From NCBI GenBank assembly GCA_022563855.1, contig JADFMN010000011.1:39892-103891 (forward strand): a stretch of 64,000 bases of DNA, read 5' to 3'. Positions 26,240-35,138 of the stretch are shown one piece after another (the stretch's first letter is position 1; the number at the start of each line of letters is the position of its first letter). Below the pieces are notes generated by a model, which saw nothing but the letters and a program-made list of their open reading frames with translations, did not search any database and was not told the origin of the DNA. The position numbers were made by a program, and so were the translations under genes. The stretch comes from Armatimonadota bacterium. Its GTDB lineage: Bacteria; Armatimonadota; Fimbriimonadia; Fimbriimonadales; Fimbriimonadaceae.

Positions 26240-27165
26240 TCGCCGTCACCGTCCTCTTCGCCATCCGGCCTCTGTTCCCTCTCGATCACGAGCGTTTCAG
26301 GATCGATGAACGGATTGAACAGCCCGTACAGCGTCGTATCTACGGACTGTTTCTTTCTGCGCTCGGGTAAGTCTTTCCACACAGCGGACTCGCCAGAGTT
26401 CTCCCTCGTCCGTTCGGTGTACTGGTTGAGCTCGACCGAGTGCCAAAAAAGGCCAGAAAATATCATGAACACGACCACCATCTTCGACCAATCCTGACCC
26501 ACGAGCGAACCGACCAAGACCGGCTCGCGCGTGAGATACGCGCTGGCCGCATAAAACTCGTCGCCGATCAGCACGTAGTCGCAAGCTGCGATGAAGAACG
26601 GAGTTTGAACGGTCTGCGTCGAACCAGCGATCTGGATCGCCCCAACGCTGTTTGCCGTCTCGGCGAAGATCAGCGACTCCGCATAGAACTCGCCGAGGAA
26701 AAATGTGGCGGCGCACTTCTCTCGGTGGATGATGCCTGAGACGCCTGCGGCGAACGCGAACTGGCGGTCGCTAATGAACCGCACGTAATCTGTCTCGTAC
26801 CGATCCTGCAAGCCGAGGGTCTGATAAACGTCGCGAATTATCTCTTGGGCTAGCGTGAAAACGGCGGCGTCTGCGCAACAAAGCCTGATCGGCGTGCCGA
26901 ACTGCGCAGCGCTCTTGGCCACCTGGGCGAAGATGTTGATCGCCTGCACCGAAACTGCGTTCAGGAAACCGATGCCGGGCACCATCAAGATCGGCCTGCC
27001 CATCTCCGTCGCGCGTCCAATGGCGTCGTCGATTGCGCTCAAGCCCGGGATGCGGCGCACGAACATGTTCTCCTTGCCTTTTGCCCTCCAAATGTTGAAG
27101 AGGACAAAGAATACGAGCAGCATGGTGAACGCGATGTGAGTCCAGCCTGTTCCCAAGTACTGCAT
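26236..27165 (-). CDS. DUF6754-like membrane-anchored protein
   Basis: 309 residues: N-terminal helix (FTMLLVFFVLFNIW), then a soluble-looking domain (IPGLSAIDDAIGRATEMGRPILMVPGI, FLNAVSVQAINIFAQVAKSAAQFGTPI), a GEFYAESLIFAETANSVGAIQIAGST stretch, a second hydrophobic segment and an acidic tail ending in GEEDGDGE. The AIGRATEMGRPILMVPG block resembles what I recall of DUF6754. Role unknown. Likely assembles with the three membrane proteins encoded next to it. Confidence 0.7.
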   Translation of the reverse strand: MQYLGTGWTHIAFTMLLVFFVLFNIWRAKGKENMFVRRIPGLSAIDDAIGRATEMGRPILMVPGIGFLNAVSVQAINIFAQVAKSAAQFGTPIRLCCADAAVFTLAQEIIRDVYQTLGLQDRYETDYVRFISDRQFAFAAGVSGIIHREKCAATFFLGEFYAESLIFAETANSVGAIQIAGSTQTVQTPFFIAACDYVLIGDEFYAASAYLTREPVLVGSLVGQDWSKMVVVFMIFSGLFWHSVELNQYTERTRENSGESAVWKDLPERRKKQSVDTTLYGLFNPFIDPETLVIEREQRPDGEEDGDGE

Positions 27166-27503
27166 TACGGCGTATTGTCCTCCTGATCCGACTGCTCAGA
27201 ATCCGCCTCTTGCTCCGGCTCTTCCACTTCCTCCAGTCGAAGGATCAGTTTTTCGATCGCGCCCGACTTCATAAGAAGCCGACTATAGTCATTGACGTTT
27301 TGAAACCCGACAAACGGCGCAACAAACGGAGAAAACACGACGAGGGCGTTGCCTGCCAGCCGGGACACCGGTTTATGCATCTCCAAGAACAAGATCGCGA
27401 CCGACTCAAGCTTCCGCTTCCGGATCTTCGTCGCAAGAGCCGTCAGCATCCTCGCTTCGTCCTGATCGCTCAGATCGTCCGCCCAGAACGTTTGTATCTC
27501 CAT
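27165..27503 (-). CDS. Small hypothetical protein in membrane-protein operon
   Basis: 112 residues from ATG 27,503 (MEIQTFWADDLSDQDEARM), with a hydrophobic centre (GNALVVFSPFVAPFVGF) and an extremely acidic C-terminus (EEVEEPEQEADSEQSDQEDN). The open frame continues to 27,581, inside the preceding gene. Its 5' end overlaps the 3' end of the PH-like gene by about 98 bases. No family recognised. Confidence 0.6.
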   Translation of the reverse strand: MEIQTFWADDLSDQDEARMLTALATKIRKRKLESVAILFLEMHKPVSRLAGNALVVFSPFVAPFVGFQNVNDYSRLLMKSGAIEKLILRLEEVEEPEQEADSEQSDQEDNTP

Positions 27504-27939
27504 TCCAGAACTGGCGTATTTTGCCTGATACTTCGTCCTCGTTGTCGGCAAATCGCAAATAAACGCCGCGAAAAGCGTCAAGTCGTGACGGATTCTTCAG
27601 CGGCGACAGCTTGATTCCGTCGCTGACGGGCAGAACTCTCTTAACGTCTTCCCAAGCGATTTCAGTCACGCTCAAGCCGTTCTTGACTCGCGCTGTACGT
27701 GCGTTGAGCCTGTAGGAGAGGGGCAGGAACATCTCTGAGGTTGAGAGCAGGATCGCCGCAAACCCGATCAGCCCGAGCCAGAAGCTAATGAGGAGCGTAC
27801 CGACGATGCCAGCGGCGAGCGCGAACAACAGTACGACGATCCTGCGCTTGGGATCGGCGTCGCCGAGGCAGATCTTCCACTCCAGCTGATCGCCATCAGC
27901 TGCCTCAGCGCTCTCTGTCGGGTCCGATTGATCCGCCAA
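27406..27939 (-). CDS. Membrane protein with PH-like domain
   Basis: 177 residues from TTG 27,939, just after the prs stop. The TAAGG formed by that stop may serve as a weak ribosome site. Two membrane helices (IVVLLFALAAGIVGTLLISF; GLIGFAAILLSTSEMFL) are followed by a bacterial-PH-like strand pattern (YRLNARTARVKNGLSVTEIAWEDVKRVLPV, GVYLRFADNEDEV). The last ~25 residues are low-complexity (GRSERSGRSEDADGS) and correspond to an out-of-frame reading of the next gene, so the natural C-terminus may be a long overlap. Confidence 0.65.
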   Translation of the reverse strand: MADQSDPTESAEAADGDQLEWKICLGDADPKRRIVVLLFALAAGIVGTLLISFWLGLIGFAAILLSTSEMFLPLSYRLNARTARVKNGLSVTEIAWEDVKRVLPVSDGIKLSPLKNPSRLDAFRGVYLRFADNEDEVSGKIRQFWNGDTNVLGGRSERSGRSEDADGSCDEDPEAEA

Positions 27940-27950
27940 CGATCCGAACC

Positions 27951-28943
27951 TTATCGCCAGTCGTCGAACAGCGTGCTCACGGAGCGATTCAGGTGTATGC
28001 GCTTGATCGCTTCGCCGAGAAGCGGCGCGATCGGCAAAACCGTGAGCTTCGAGAACTGCTTTTCGGCCGGCAGCGGAACAGTGTCCATCGTTACGACTTT
28101 GCTCACGATGCTGTCCTGCAACAGCTGCGGCGCGTTGCCGCTGAATACTGCGTGAGTACAGCACGCCATCACTTCGATGGCGCCGGCCTCAAAGATCGCC
28201 TCGGCACCGATTACGACGGAACGGCCCGTGTCGATCATGTCGTCGATCATGATGCAGCGCTTGCCCTTGACATCGCCGATGACCTCGACTACTTTGATCT
28301 GATTCGGCTCAGGGCGCCTCTTTGCGAGAATGACCAATGGAGAAGCCAGCATCTCAGCAAGGCTCCTCGCGCGACCGACGCCGCCGACGTCTGGCGAGAC
28401 CACGACCACGTCTTCATCTTCGCGGTACCCCTGCTCGATCAGGTAGCGACCGATGATCGGACCTCCGTACAAATGGTCCACTGGGATGTTGAAGAACCCC
28501 TGGATCTGCTCGGCGTGGAGATCGACCGCTACCACGCGATCCGCCCCGGCTCCCTCGATCAGATCGGCGACGAGCCTCGCCGCGACCGGCTCTCTGGGCT
28601 TGATTTTCTTGTCTTGGCGCGCGTACCCGTAGTACGGCATCACGACGTTGATCTTGAGCGCAGACGCTCTGCGGAACGCGTCGAGCATGATCAACAGCTC
28701 CATCAGCGTGTCGTTGGCCGGCGCGCAGGTCGGTTGGAGGATGAACACCTCCTTGCCGCGCGCGCTCTGATTTACCATCACGCGTATTTCTCCGTCGCTG
28801 AACTTCGTTGAGGTGATCCGACCGTTCTCGATCGCTAGGTAGTCCGCAACCCTCTGGCCCAGCTCCTTGTTCGCGTTGCCCGCGAACAGCAGCATGCCCG
28901 AGAGGTCCGGGTTTATGATTGTGCCGTTTTCCGTTTCCGCCAT
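27951..28943 (-). CDS. prs: Ribose-phosphate pyrophosphokinase
   Basis: 330 residues from ATG 28,943; the internal ATG at MLLFAGNANKELG (28,895) would give 314, closer to E. coli Prs and clear of glmU. Makes PRPP from ribose 5-phosphate and ATP. Motifs: FSDGEIRV, QPTCAPANDTLMELLIM, YYGYARQDKK, DLHAEQIQGFF and the PRPP loop MIDDMIDTG. Sits between glmU and the PH-like gene in one transcript and supplies PRPP that upp, encoded nearby, consumes. Confidence 0.95.
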   Translation of the reverse strand: MAETENGTIINPDLSGMLLFAGNANKELGQRVADYLAIENGRITSTKFSDGEIRVMVNQSARGKEVFILQPTCAPANDTLMELLIMLDAFRRASALKINVVMPYYGYARQDKKIKPREPVAARLVADLIEGAGADRVVAVDLHAEQIQGFFNIPVDHLYGGPIIGRYLIEQGYREDEDVVVVSPDVGGVGRARSLAEMLASPLVILAKRRPEPNQIKVVEVIGDVKGKRCIMIDDMIDTGRSVVIGAEAIFEAGAIEVMACCTHAVFSGNAPQLLQDSIVSKVVTMDTVPLPAEKQFSKLTVLPIAPLLGEAIKRIHLNRSVSTLFDDWR

Positions 28944-30304
28944 GACTTGGCCCATTGCTCTTTCAGCTCCTGCCTCGACCGACCTATCGCGAGCGCGTCG
29001 GCCGGTACGTCTTCCGATATGACACTGCCCGCTGCCACGATAGCTCCCGCGCCAATGTTGATAGGGGCGATCAACGTTGAATTCGAGCCCACAAAGGCAC
29101 CAGCGCCGATGAACGTGCGGTGCTTGACGAACCCATCGTAGTTGCACGTTATAGTACCAGCGCCTATGTTGACGCCGTCGCCGATTTCGGCATCGCCGAC
29201 GTACGCCAGATGAGAGGCGAACGCAGCGGTTCCAAAAGTAGAGTTCTTGACTTCGACGAAGTTGCCGACCTTGGCCCGCTTGCCAAGCTTGGTGCCAGGT
29301 CGGATGTTCGCAAACGGGCCACACCGAACCTCGTCGGCGAGCGTCACTTGATCCAAATGGCTCATGACGACCCGGCAGTCAGCGCCTATCACCGAGTCCT
29401 TGATCCAGCAGTTCGGACCGATCACAGTGCCTTTGGCGATTCTCGTGCCGCCAGCGATCACCGTGCAGGGCCCGATCGTCACATCCAGCTCGACCTCCAC
29501 GTCAGCCTCGATCGACGTCGAGCGCGGATCGGCGATCGTCACGCCTGAAGCGGCAAGTGAGGCCAGAATCCGCAGCTGCATTGATTCGTTCGCTAGAGCC
29601 AGATGCCATCTATCGTTCACACCGGCAAACTCGGAACTGTCGCCGCTTATGCTAGCGATTCGATGGCCCTTGCTCGAAAACGCGCGAACCACATCGGTCA
29701 AGTAGTACTCGCCCTGCACGTTGTCGCTTTGCAGGCCAGGCAGCACATCGAGCAGCTTTGCGCAATCGAAGCAGTAGACCGCAGCGTTGATTTCAGTGAT
29801 ATTGAGCTGCTCGGCAGTGCAATCCTTGTGTTCGACTATTGCAACGATATCCCCTGTTGAGTCCCGTACAATTCTCCCGTAACCGGTGGCGTCGGCAACG
29901 GAACAGGTGACCATCGTCAACGAGGCCTCGCTCGTCCTGTGGCGCTCGACCAACTCGATAAGGGATTCCGACGTGATCAGCGGGGTGTCGCCTGGGACGA
30001 CCAGTACTTGGCCTGTGACCCGCTCCAAGGCGTCTCTCGAAGCCATAACGGCGTGCCCGGTGCCTAGCTGCTCGCTCTGGATCACGAACTCGTATGAAGT
30101 TCCGAGCGCCCTCTGCATCTCATCGGCGCCGTAGCCGACGACCACGACCGGGCGTTCGACACCCGCCCCCTTCAACGCCCTCCCAACGTGTTCGACCAAG
30201 GGCAGACCGCACACTTGGTGCAAGCCCTTTGGCAATTCAGACTTCATCCGGGTGCCCTTGCCTGCCGCGAGGACAACTGCGGCAATCGGCGGTCGGTCGG
30301 TCAT
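28913..30304 (-). CDS. glmU: Bifunctional N-acetylglucosamine-1-phosphate uridyltransferase / glucosamine-1-phosphate acetyltransferase
   Basis: 463 residues, full length. N-terminal pyrophosphorylase (VVLAAGKGTRMKSELPKGLHQV, QSEQLGTGHAV, VPGDTPLI); C-terminal left-handed beta-helix hexapeptides (GTRIAKGTVIGPNC, ATIGPCTVIAGG-type runs, HLAYVGDAEIGDGVNIGAGTITCNYDG). Makes UDP-GlcNAc for peptidoglycan and lipopolysaccharide. First gene of the long minus-strand run to 19,980. Confidence 0.96.
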   Translation of the reverse strand: MTDRPPIAAVVLAAGKGTRMKSELPKGLHQVCGLPLVEHVGRALKGAGVERPVVVVGYGADEMQRALGTSYEFVIQSEQLGTGHAVMASRDALERVTGQVLVVPGDTPLITSESLIELVERHRTSEASLTMVTCSVADATGYGRIVRDSTGDIVAIVEHKDCTAEQLNITEINAAVYCFDCAKLLDVLPGLQSDNVQGEYYLTDVVRAFSSKGHRIASISGDSSEFAGVNDRWHLALANESMQLRILASLAASGVTIADPRSTSIEADVEVELDVTIGPCTVIAGGTRIAKGTVIGPNCWIKDSVIGADCRVVMSHLDQVTLADEVRCGPFANIRPGTKLGKRAKVGNFVEVKNSTFGTAAFASHLAYVGDAEIGDGVNIGAGTITCNYDGFVKHRTFIGAGAFVGSNSTLIAPINIGAGAIVAAGSVISEDVPADALAIGRSRQELKEQWAKSWRKRKTAQS

Positions 30305-30344
30305 ATTAGGGTCTTAACGATACCCGGCAGCGTTCAATTTCATG

Positions 30345-30350
30345 TAGCAT
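30345..30350 (+). promoter_or_regulatory. -10 hexamer of upp (leaderless type)
   Basis: TAGCAT separated by exactly six bases (TTAGAC) from the upp ATG at 30,357, with no room for a ribosome site. Confidence 0.5.
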
Positions 30351-30356
30351 TTAGAC

Positions 30357-30977
30357 ATGTCACTGCACGTGGTCGATCACCCTCTGGCGCGGCATCTCTT
30401 GACGGGCCTCCGAGACAGGGAGACGCCGCCCGACCAGTTCCGTCGACTTGCGCACACGCTCTCGACGATTCTCATCTTGGAGGCGACCCGCGAGGTCAGC
30501 CTGAGAGAAGGCTCGGTCAGCACGCCGCTGGAGAGTACAGACGGGCCTCGGATCGGGCAAAGCCTCGCGGTCGTGCCGATCCTGCGCGCGGGAATGTCCA
30601 TGCTCGATCCCGCACTCCGACTGTTCCCAAAAGTGGCGGTCGGGTACGTCGGCTTGGAGCGCGCCCACGACACCGCGATCGCGCACAGCTACTACTGTAA
30701 ACTGCCGCCGCTGAGCGGTCGATTCACGCTTTGCTGCGATCCGATGTTGGCCACCGGCGGGTCGGCGTCGCAAGCGATCTCGCTGCTCAAGGCTCACGGT
30801 GCGGAACAGATCGTGATGGTGTGCGTCGTCGCAGCCCCGGAGGGTGTAGATCGGCTGGTCGAAGATCACCCGGACGTCCCCATCTATACTGCTGCAGTGG
30901 ACCGAGAACTCAACGACCAGAAGTACATCCTGCCCGGCCTGGGAGATTACGGCGACCGGTTGTACGGGACCGAGTAG
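30357..30977 (+). CDS. upp: Uracil phosphoribosyltransferase
   Basis: 206 residues. Converts uracil and PRPP to UMP. VVDHPLARHLLTGLRD start, VPILRAGMSML, VGYVGLERAHDT and the PRPP loop region CDPMLATGGSASQAISLLK, ending in IYTAAVDRELNDQKYILPGLGDYGDRLYGT. Complete. Divergent from glmU with a 52-base gap; appears leaderless. Confidence 0.95.
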   Translation: MSLHVVDHPLARHLLTGLRDRETPPDQFRRLAHTLSTILILEATREVSLREGSVSTPLESTDGPRIGQSLAVVPILRAGMSMLDPALRLFPKVAVGYVGLERAHDTAIAHSYYCKLPPLSGRFTLCCDPMLATGGSASQAISLLKAHGAEQIVMVCVVAAPEGVDRLVEDHPDVPIYTAAVDRELNDQKYILPGLGDYGDRLYGTE

Positions 30978-30995
30978 GGCCGTACCTGACGAAAC

Positions 30996-31901
30996 TCAGG
31001 CCGCGCGACTGACGCCTAGCTTTCTGCCCGTGCCTTTGTACCGATCGTAGACGATCCTTATCTCCCCCAACGATCGCCCGAAGGCCGCGACGACGGCTGG
31101 ATCGAAGTGGGTGCAGGCTAGAGACTCGATCTCCAGTACTGATTTCTCGAAGGACCATGCCTGCTTATAGCGGCGGCGCGACGTAAGCGCGTCGAACACG
31201 TCGGCGACGGCGGCGATTCTTCCCTCAATCGGAATGTTTTCGCCCTTGTGGCCGTACGGATACCCCTTTCCGTCCCACCTTTCATGGTGGCTTGCCGCGA
31301 TTCTACAGGCCATTTGCAGCATCGGCGAGTCCGAGCCGATCAGGAGGTCGGCCCCCAACAGCGTGTGCGCCATCATCATCTTGCGATCGCTGTCTTCGAA
31401 CAATCCCGGCTTCATCATCACTGAATCTGGAATGCCTATCTTTCCGACATCGTGGAGAATCCCGGCCTTTCGCACCATCTCACAACGGCACTGGGTCCAG
31501 CCAAGACCGGATGCGATCGCTGCACAGTACTCTCCGACCCTGAGCGTGTGGTCGCCTGTTTCGTCGTCGCGCCACTCGGCGGCCTGGCCGAGGCGCCTCA
31601 GCACCTCTTCCTCTGACGAAATCGCTCTGACGTCCGCCTTGTACACACGCGAGATCGTTAGGCGAGCGGCAACGTAGACCGCAATACCGGTGAACCCGAT
31701 GAATAGCAAGCTCTTGATCAATCGCAGGCTTTCAATTTCGGCACTGCTACCGATAAACGATGCGATCAGATCGTCAGCGTAGGTCTCCCACAGCCCTGCA
31801 AACAAGGCGTAACAGACCGCGACGGTAAGTGCAATTCCGGGGACCGGACTTGCGCCGCGCTTCTTGCTCCGTCGATCTCTTGCTGCCGGGTGGTCGTTCA
31901 C
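30996..31901 (-). CDS. HD-GYP domain protein (probable cyclic-di-GMP phosphodiesterase)
   Basis: 301 residues from GTG 31,901 (TTG 31,904 also possible); AAGGA at 31,911-31,907 gives a normally spaced ribosome site. Two membrane helices (GIALTVAVCYALFAGLW; SLLFIGFTGIAVYVAARLT) precede a C-terminal HD-GYP domain: ETGDHTLRVGEYC, LHDVGKIGIPD, HHERWDGKGYPYG and VADVFDALTSRRRYK. The metal-binding HD and the GYP motif are intact, so c-di-GMP hydrolysis is expected. A structured leader with alternative pairings lies immediately upstream. Confidence 0.9.
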   Translation of the reverse strand: MNDHPAARDRRSKKRGASPVPGIALTVAVCYALFAGLWETYADDLIASFIGSSAEIESLRLIKSLLFIGFTGIAVYVAARLTISRVYKADVRAISSEEEVLRRLGQAAEWRDDETGDHTLRVGEYCAAIASGLGWTQCRCEMVRKAGILHDVGKIGIPDSVMMKPGLFEDSDRKMMMAHTLLGADLLIGSDSPMLQMACRIAASHHERWDGKGYPYGHKGENIPIEGRIAAVADVFDALTSRRRYKQAWSFEKSVLEIESLACTHFDPAVVAAFGRSLGEIRIVYDRYKGTGRKLGVSRAA

Positions 31902-31904
31902 CAA

Positions 31905-31990
31905 CTTCCTTGGGCTCCCCGCTATGGGCTCTAGTAGATTCTCGGTCAGCTATCGCCGCGACTTGAGCTATACCGACCATTCGGTAGCCC
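31905..31990 (-). promoter_or_regulatory. Candidate riboswitch-like leader of the HD-GYP gene
   Basis: Minus-strand leader with mutually exclusive pairings. TCGGT(A) at 31,976-31,971 can pair with upstream TACCGA (31,985-31,980, 4-base loop) or with downstream ACCGA (31,946-31,942), the latter extended by an AGCT/AGCT helix. GGGCT (31,990-31,986) can pair with AGCCC at 31,930-31,926 or with AGCCC at 31,916-31,912, which touches the AAGGAAG ribosome site (31,911-31,905). It does not match the c-di-GMP-I consensus as I know it. The rest of the 334-base gap (31,991-32,238) shows no supportable gene. Confidence 0.35.
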
Positions 31991-32238
31991 ACTTCAGTGC
32001 CATTTCAGAATGCTGGCCGGGACTGCGACAGCTCCCTGCGGTATGTGCTGGAGGTGCTGGAGTACGGCCTGGAGCCTCCAATTCACGTGAAAAAGCCACC
32101 AATTCATGGCCCGAAACCGCCAGAAGACGGCCCGGGACACCGGTCGCCTGGTGTTCGAGGGGCGTCCCCTAGTCGTCGTCTGATCGACCTGGCAACCATG
32201 AGGCGCCAACGAAGCAAACGACGTTTCATCAGCCGCAA

Positions 32239-35043
32239 CTACGGGAACAGTATCAGGGCCGATTCGCCCGGCTCGATGTCGAACCAGATCGTGTCCTGGT
32301 CTCGCTCGAACTCCACTCCATGCTGTGAAATGCTAACGATGGTCGGTATCTGGCCCGAAGGCAGGCGCACGACGCATGTACCGTTTCCCGTGACCGCCCT
32401 GATGCGGACCCACTCGAGACGGCCCTGATCCCAATTGATATCGACCTCGAAGCCGCCTCGCGCGCGCAGTCCGATCACCTCGCCCTGTAGCCACTTTGAC
32501 GGAAGAGCCGGCAGGATGTGGATCGCCCCGGTGTGGCTCTGCAACAACATTTCTGCGATTCCGGCCGCCCCGCCGAAGTTGCCGTCGATCTGGAACGGAG
32601 GGTGATTGTCGAACAGGTTTGGGTGCGTGGACTTGGCAAACAGCTGAGTCAGATTCTCCCCCGCCTGATCACCGTCCAAGAACCGCGCCCAGAAGTTGAC
32701 GATCCAAGCACGGCTCCAACCGGTGTGCCCGCCGCCGTTTTCCAGTCGGAACTCAAGCGACTTCCGGGCTGCCGCTGCCAGATCGGGGCGCAGGAAAGGG
32801 CCGAACAGATGGCCGGGATGCAGGCCGTACAGATGCGACATATGTCGGTGCCCAGGCTCGGCTTCTTCGAATGGCTCGGGCCACTCGAGCAGACGGCCGT
32901 CCTCTCCGATGCGCGATCCCAAGAGGAGCTTCCGCGCGTTGGCGACCTGCTCGACGAACGGCGTCTCGATGTGGAGAATCGCTGCAGCCTCCAGCGTGTT
33001 GTCGAACGTTTCGGCGATGATCTGCTGATCCATCGTCGGCCCCATGGTCAGCGATAGCCGCTTGCCGTTCCAAATGAAGCTGTTCTCCGGCGACGTGGTC
33101 GGACCTGACACGAGCAGCCCGGTGTTCGGGTCTTCCACGAGCCAGTCCAAGAAGAACAGAGACGCCTCCTCTAGCACAGGCCAGGCACGATCTTGCAAGA
33201 AACCCTCGTCGCCTGAAAACCGGTAGTGCTCCATAAAGTGAGCGGTGCACCAAGCGAACCCGACGGTCCACATCCCCCAAAGAGGCTGCCCCTGCATCGA
33301 GCTCCACAGCCACGCGTCGGTCGTGTGGCCGGTCACGACCCCCCGAGCGCCCAGTCTCGTTGCCAACTGTCGACCGGACGGCACCAAACCTTCGACAAGC
33401 CAAAAGAACGGCTCGTGCAAATCCGCCAGGTTCGCTACCTCGGCTGGCCAGTAGTTCATCTGCAGATTGATGTTGATGTGATAGTCCGCGTTCCACGGCG
33501 CCTCGTAATGTTCGTTCCAAAGTCCCTGAAGATTCGCGGGCATGCTGCCGGGTCTCGACGAGGCGATGAGGAGGTAGCGTCCGTACTGAAAGTAGAGCGC
33601 GGCCAGCCCCGGGTCGGAGGTGCCGCCGCGCACCTGACGCAGCCTTACGTCGGTCGGCAGCTCGTCCAACAGCCCCTCGCCGATCGATATCTTCGTGCGC
33701 CCGAAGTAGTTGAAGTGATCGGCTATGGATTCAGATAGAACCTTTGCCCAACCTGCACTCCGCGCCGCGCCAATTCGCTCCTCGCAAACGATCTCTAGGT
33801 TTTGTTCCAGGGGCTGAGACGGCGTGGCCATGTTATAGTCCGTCGCCGCTGCAACGTAAATAGTGACGGAGTCAGCATCTCTGACCGAGATGGTCGCGGC
33901 TACACGGCGGATCGAACCGCCGTGGGCCTGTACGTCGAGAATCGTCGCGAACTTCACGCCCTGGTGCCGGCCCGAGTGCTCGGCTGAGCCCGTCATGACG
34001 AGCCACCTCGACCCGCTCCCACGAACGTATGCGCCGCTGCGCCCAATATCGATGTCGATAGAGACTGCGGCTCGGCGGCTCGAATTAATATGAATTGCCA
34101 GCGTTCGATTGGGGTACGAAGAGATCACCTGCCGCCGGTACCGAATCCCGGCTACCGTAAAGCTCGTCGTTGCCACCCCTGTGCTGAGGTTCAGATCTCG
34201 AATGTAGTCGTTGGGCACGAACAGCTCTGCGAGAACCACCGAGTCCGCCATCGCACCCGCTCCTCCGACGTTCGTCACGGCGACAGCGATGACGTTCTCA
34301 CCCGTTCGCAGCATGGACCGAGTGCGAAGTTCGCTCGGCTGATTCCAAACCGTCGTGCGCCCGACGAGCCTGCCGTTGATGCGGATGATCGAACGATCGT
34401 CGATCGGGCTCATGTTGAGCATCGACAACCGCTCCGCCTGTTCTCGAGTGAGGAAGAACTTGCCTCGGAACGTGACCGTTGTGCTCTCTTTCACGTCGAG
34501 CCCAGCTTCGCTCACCGGCGTAAAGTCCGAGTCGTCGAAACCTGGCAGCAACTCCTCGTCGACGACGGACGAGTGGTCAGGCCCTCGCAGCCACCGGTCG
34601 ATGACGAAGTCTGGCATCGGTCCGATCCCATTGCGGTACAGAAACTTCAAGTTGACGTCGCCGAGCGTCTGGTGGCTTCTCGGAGAAATCCTTGCCGGCA
34701 ACAGCTCGTCGCCGATCAACGCTTGCGCCTCGTCGAGCTTGCCGTCGAAGTAGAGCCGCCTCGCTCGGGACACGATCCCAGCGGCGCCAGCCTTCACTTC
34801 GGGGTACGGAGGGCCTGCCCAGAGCGAATCGACGTTCAGCTGAATGCGCTCAGCGAACACGCCGCCGAACACCATTGCGCCCAGGTGTCCGTTTCCGACC
34901 GGCAGCGCCTCAACCCACGACCGCGCGGGCTGCCGGTACCAGAGTCGCTCGGTCGTTCGCGCTTCGCTCTGCTCGTGCGTTCCGGCGGCAAACGCGCCTG
35001 CGCTCGCTGCAACTGCCATCAACAGACTCAGCCCTCGCACCAT
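32239..35043 (-). CDS. GH95 family glycoside hydrolase (alpha-L-fucosidase type) with inserted domain
   Basis: 934 residues with a signal peptide. GH95 features: [28 protein letters not shown] at the N-terminus, [14 protein letters not shown] (catalytic-Asn region), [10 protein letters not shown] (acid Glu region), [20 protein letters not shown] and FQIDGNFGG (Asp). Releases alpha-L-fucose or related residues from glycans, outside the cytoplasm. Between residues about 138 and 278 an extra domain ([43 protein letters not shown]) interrupts the N-terminal beta domain and looks like a galactose-binding jelly roll. Divergent from the UPF0182 gene. Confidence 0.9.
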   Translation of the reverse strand: MVRGLSLLMAVAASAGAFAAGTHEQSEARTTERLWYRQPARSWVEALPVGNGHLGAMVFGGVFAERIQLNVDSLWAGPPYPEVKAGAAGIVSRARRLYFDGKLDEAQALIGDELLPARISPRSHQTLGDVNLKFLYRNGIGPMPDFVIDRWLRGPDHSSVVDEELLPGFDDSDFTPVSEAGLDVKESTTVTFRGKFFLTREQAERLSMLNMSPIDDRSIIRINGRLVGRTTVWNQPSELRTRSMLRTGENVIAVAVTNVGGAGAMADSVVLAELFVPNDYIRDLNLSTGVATTSFTVAGIRYRRQVISSYPNRTLAIHINSSRRAAVSIDIDIGRSGAYVRGSGSRWLVMTGSAEHSGRHQGVKFATILDVQAHGGSIRRVAATISVRDADSVTIYVAAATDYNMATPSQPLEQNLEIVCEERIGAARSAGWAKVLSESIADHFNYFGRTKISIGEGLLDELPTDVRLRQVRGGTSDPGLAALYFQYGRYLLIASSRPGSMPANLQGLWNEHYEAPWNADYHININLQMNYWPAEVANLADLHEPFFWLVEGLVPSGRQLATRLGARGVVTGHTTDAWLWSSMQGQPLWGMWTVGFAWCTAHFMEHYRFSGDEGFLQDRAWPVLEEASLFFLDWLVEDPNTGLLVSGPTTSPENSFIWNGKRLSLTMGPTMDQQIIAETFDNTLEAAAILHIETPFVEQVANARKLLLGSRIGEDGRLLEWPEPFEEAEPGHRHMSHLYGLHPGHLFGPFLRPDLAAAARKSLEFRLENGGGHTGWSRAWIVNFWARFLDGDQAGENLTQLFAKSTHPNLFDNHPPFQIDGNFGGAAGIAEMLLQSHTGAIHILPALPSKWLQGEVIGLRARGGFEVDINWDQGRLEWVRIRAVTGNGTCVVRLPSGQIPTIVSISQHGVEFERDQDTIWFDIEPGESALILFP

Positions 35044-35138
35044 GGATGCAGGCTACCCGCCTGGGTTACGGCCGCTGGCATTGAATCGTAGCTCGCCCCA
35101 GCATCGTAAGCCAAGATAAGGCACACTGGTAGCGAAAC

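Noticed and set aside
27951..29324. Long N-terminal extension of prs into glmU
   Set aside because: The first ~125 residues read the wrong frame of glmU; the Prs family begins near MLLFAGNANKELG.
31994..32209. 71-codon minus-strand frame in the gap before GH95
   Set aside because: Trp/His/Gln-rich with no family resemblance and no promoter or ribosome site; left as intergenic.
34090..35091. 333-codon plus-strand frame opposite the GH95 gene
   Set aside because: Lies entirely over the N-terminal part of a recognisable GH95 enzyme; no domain in its own translation.
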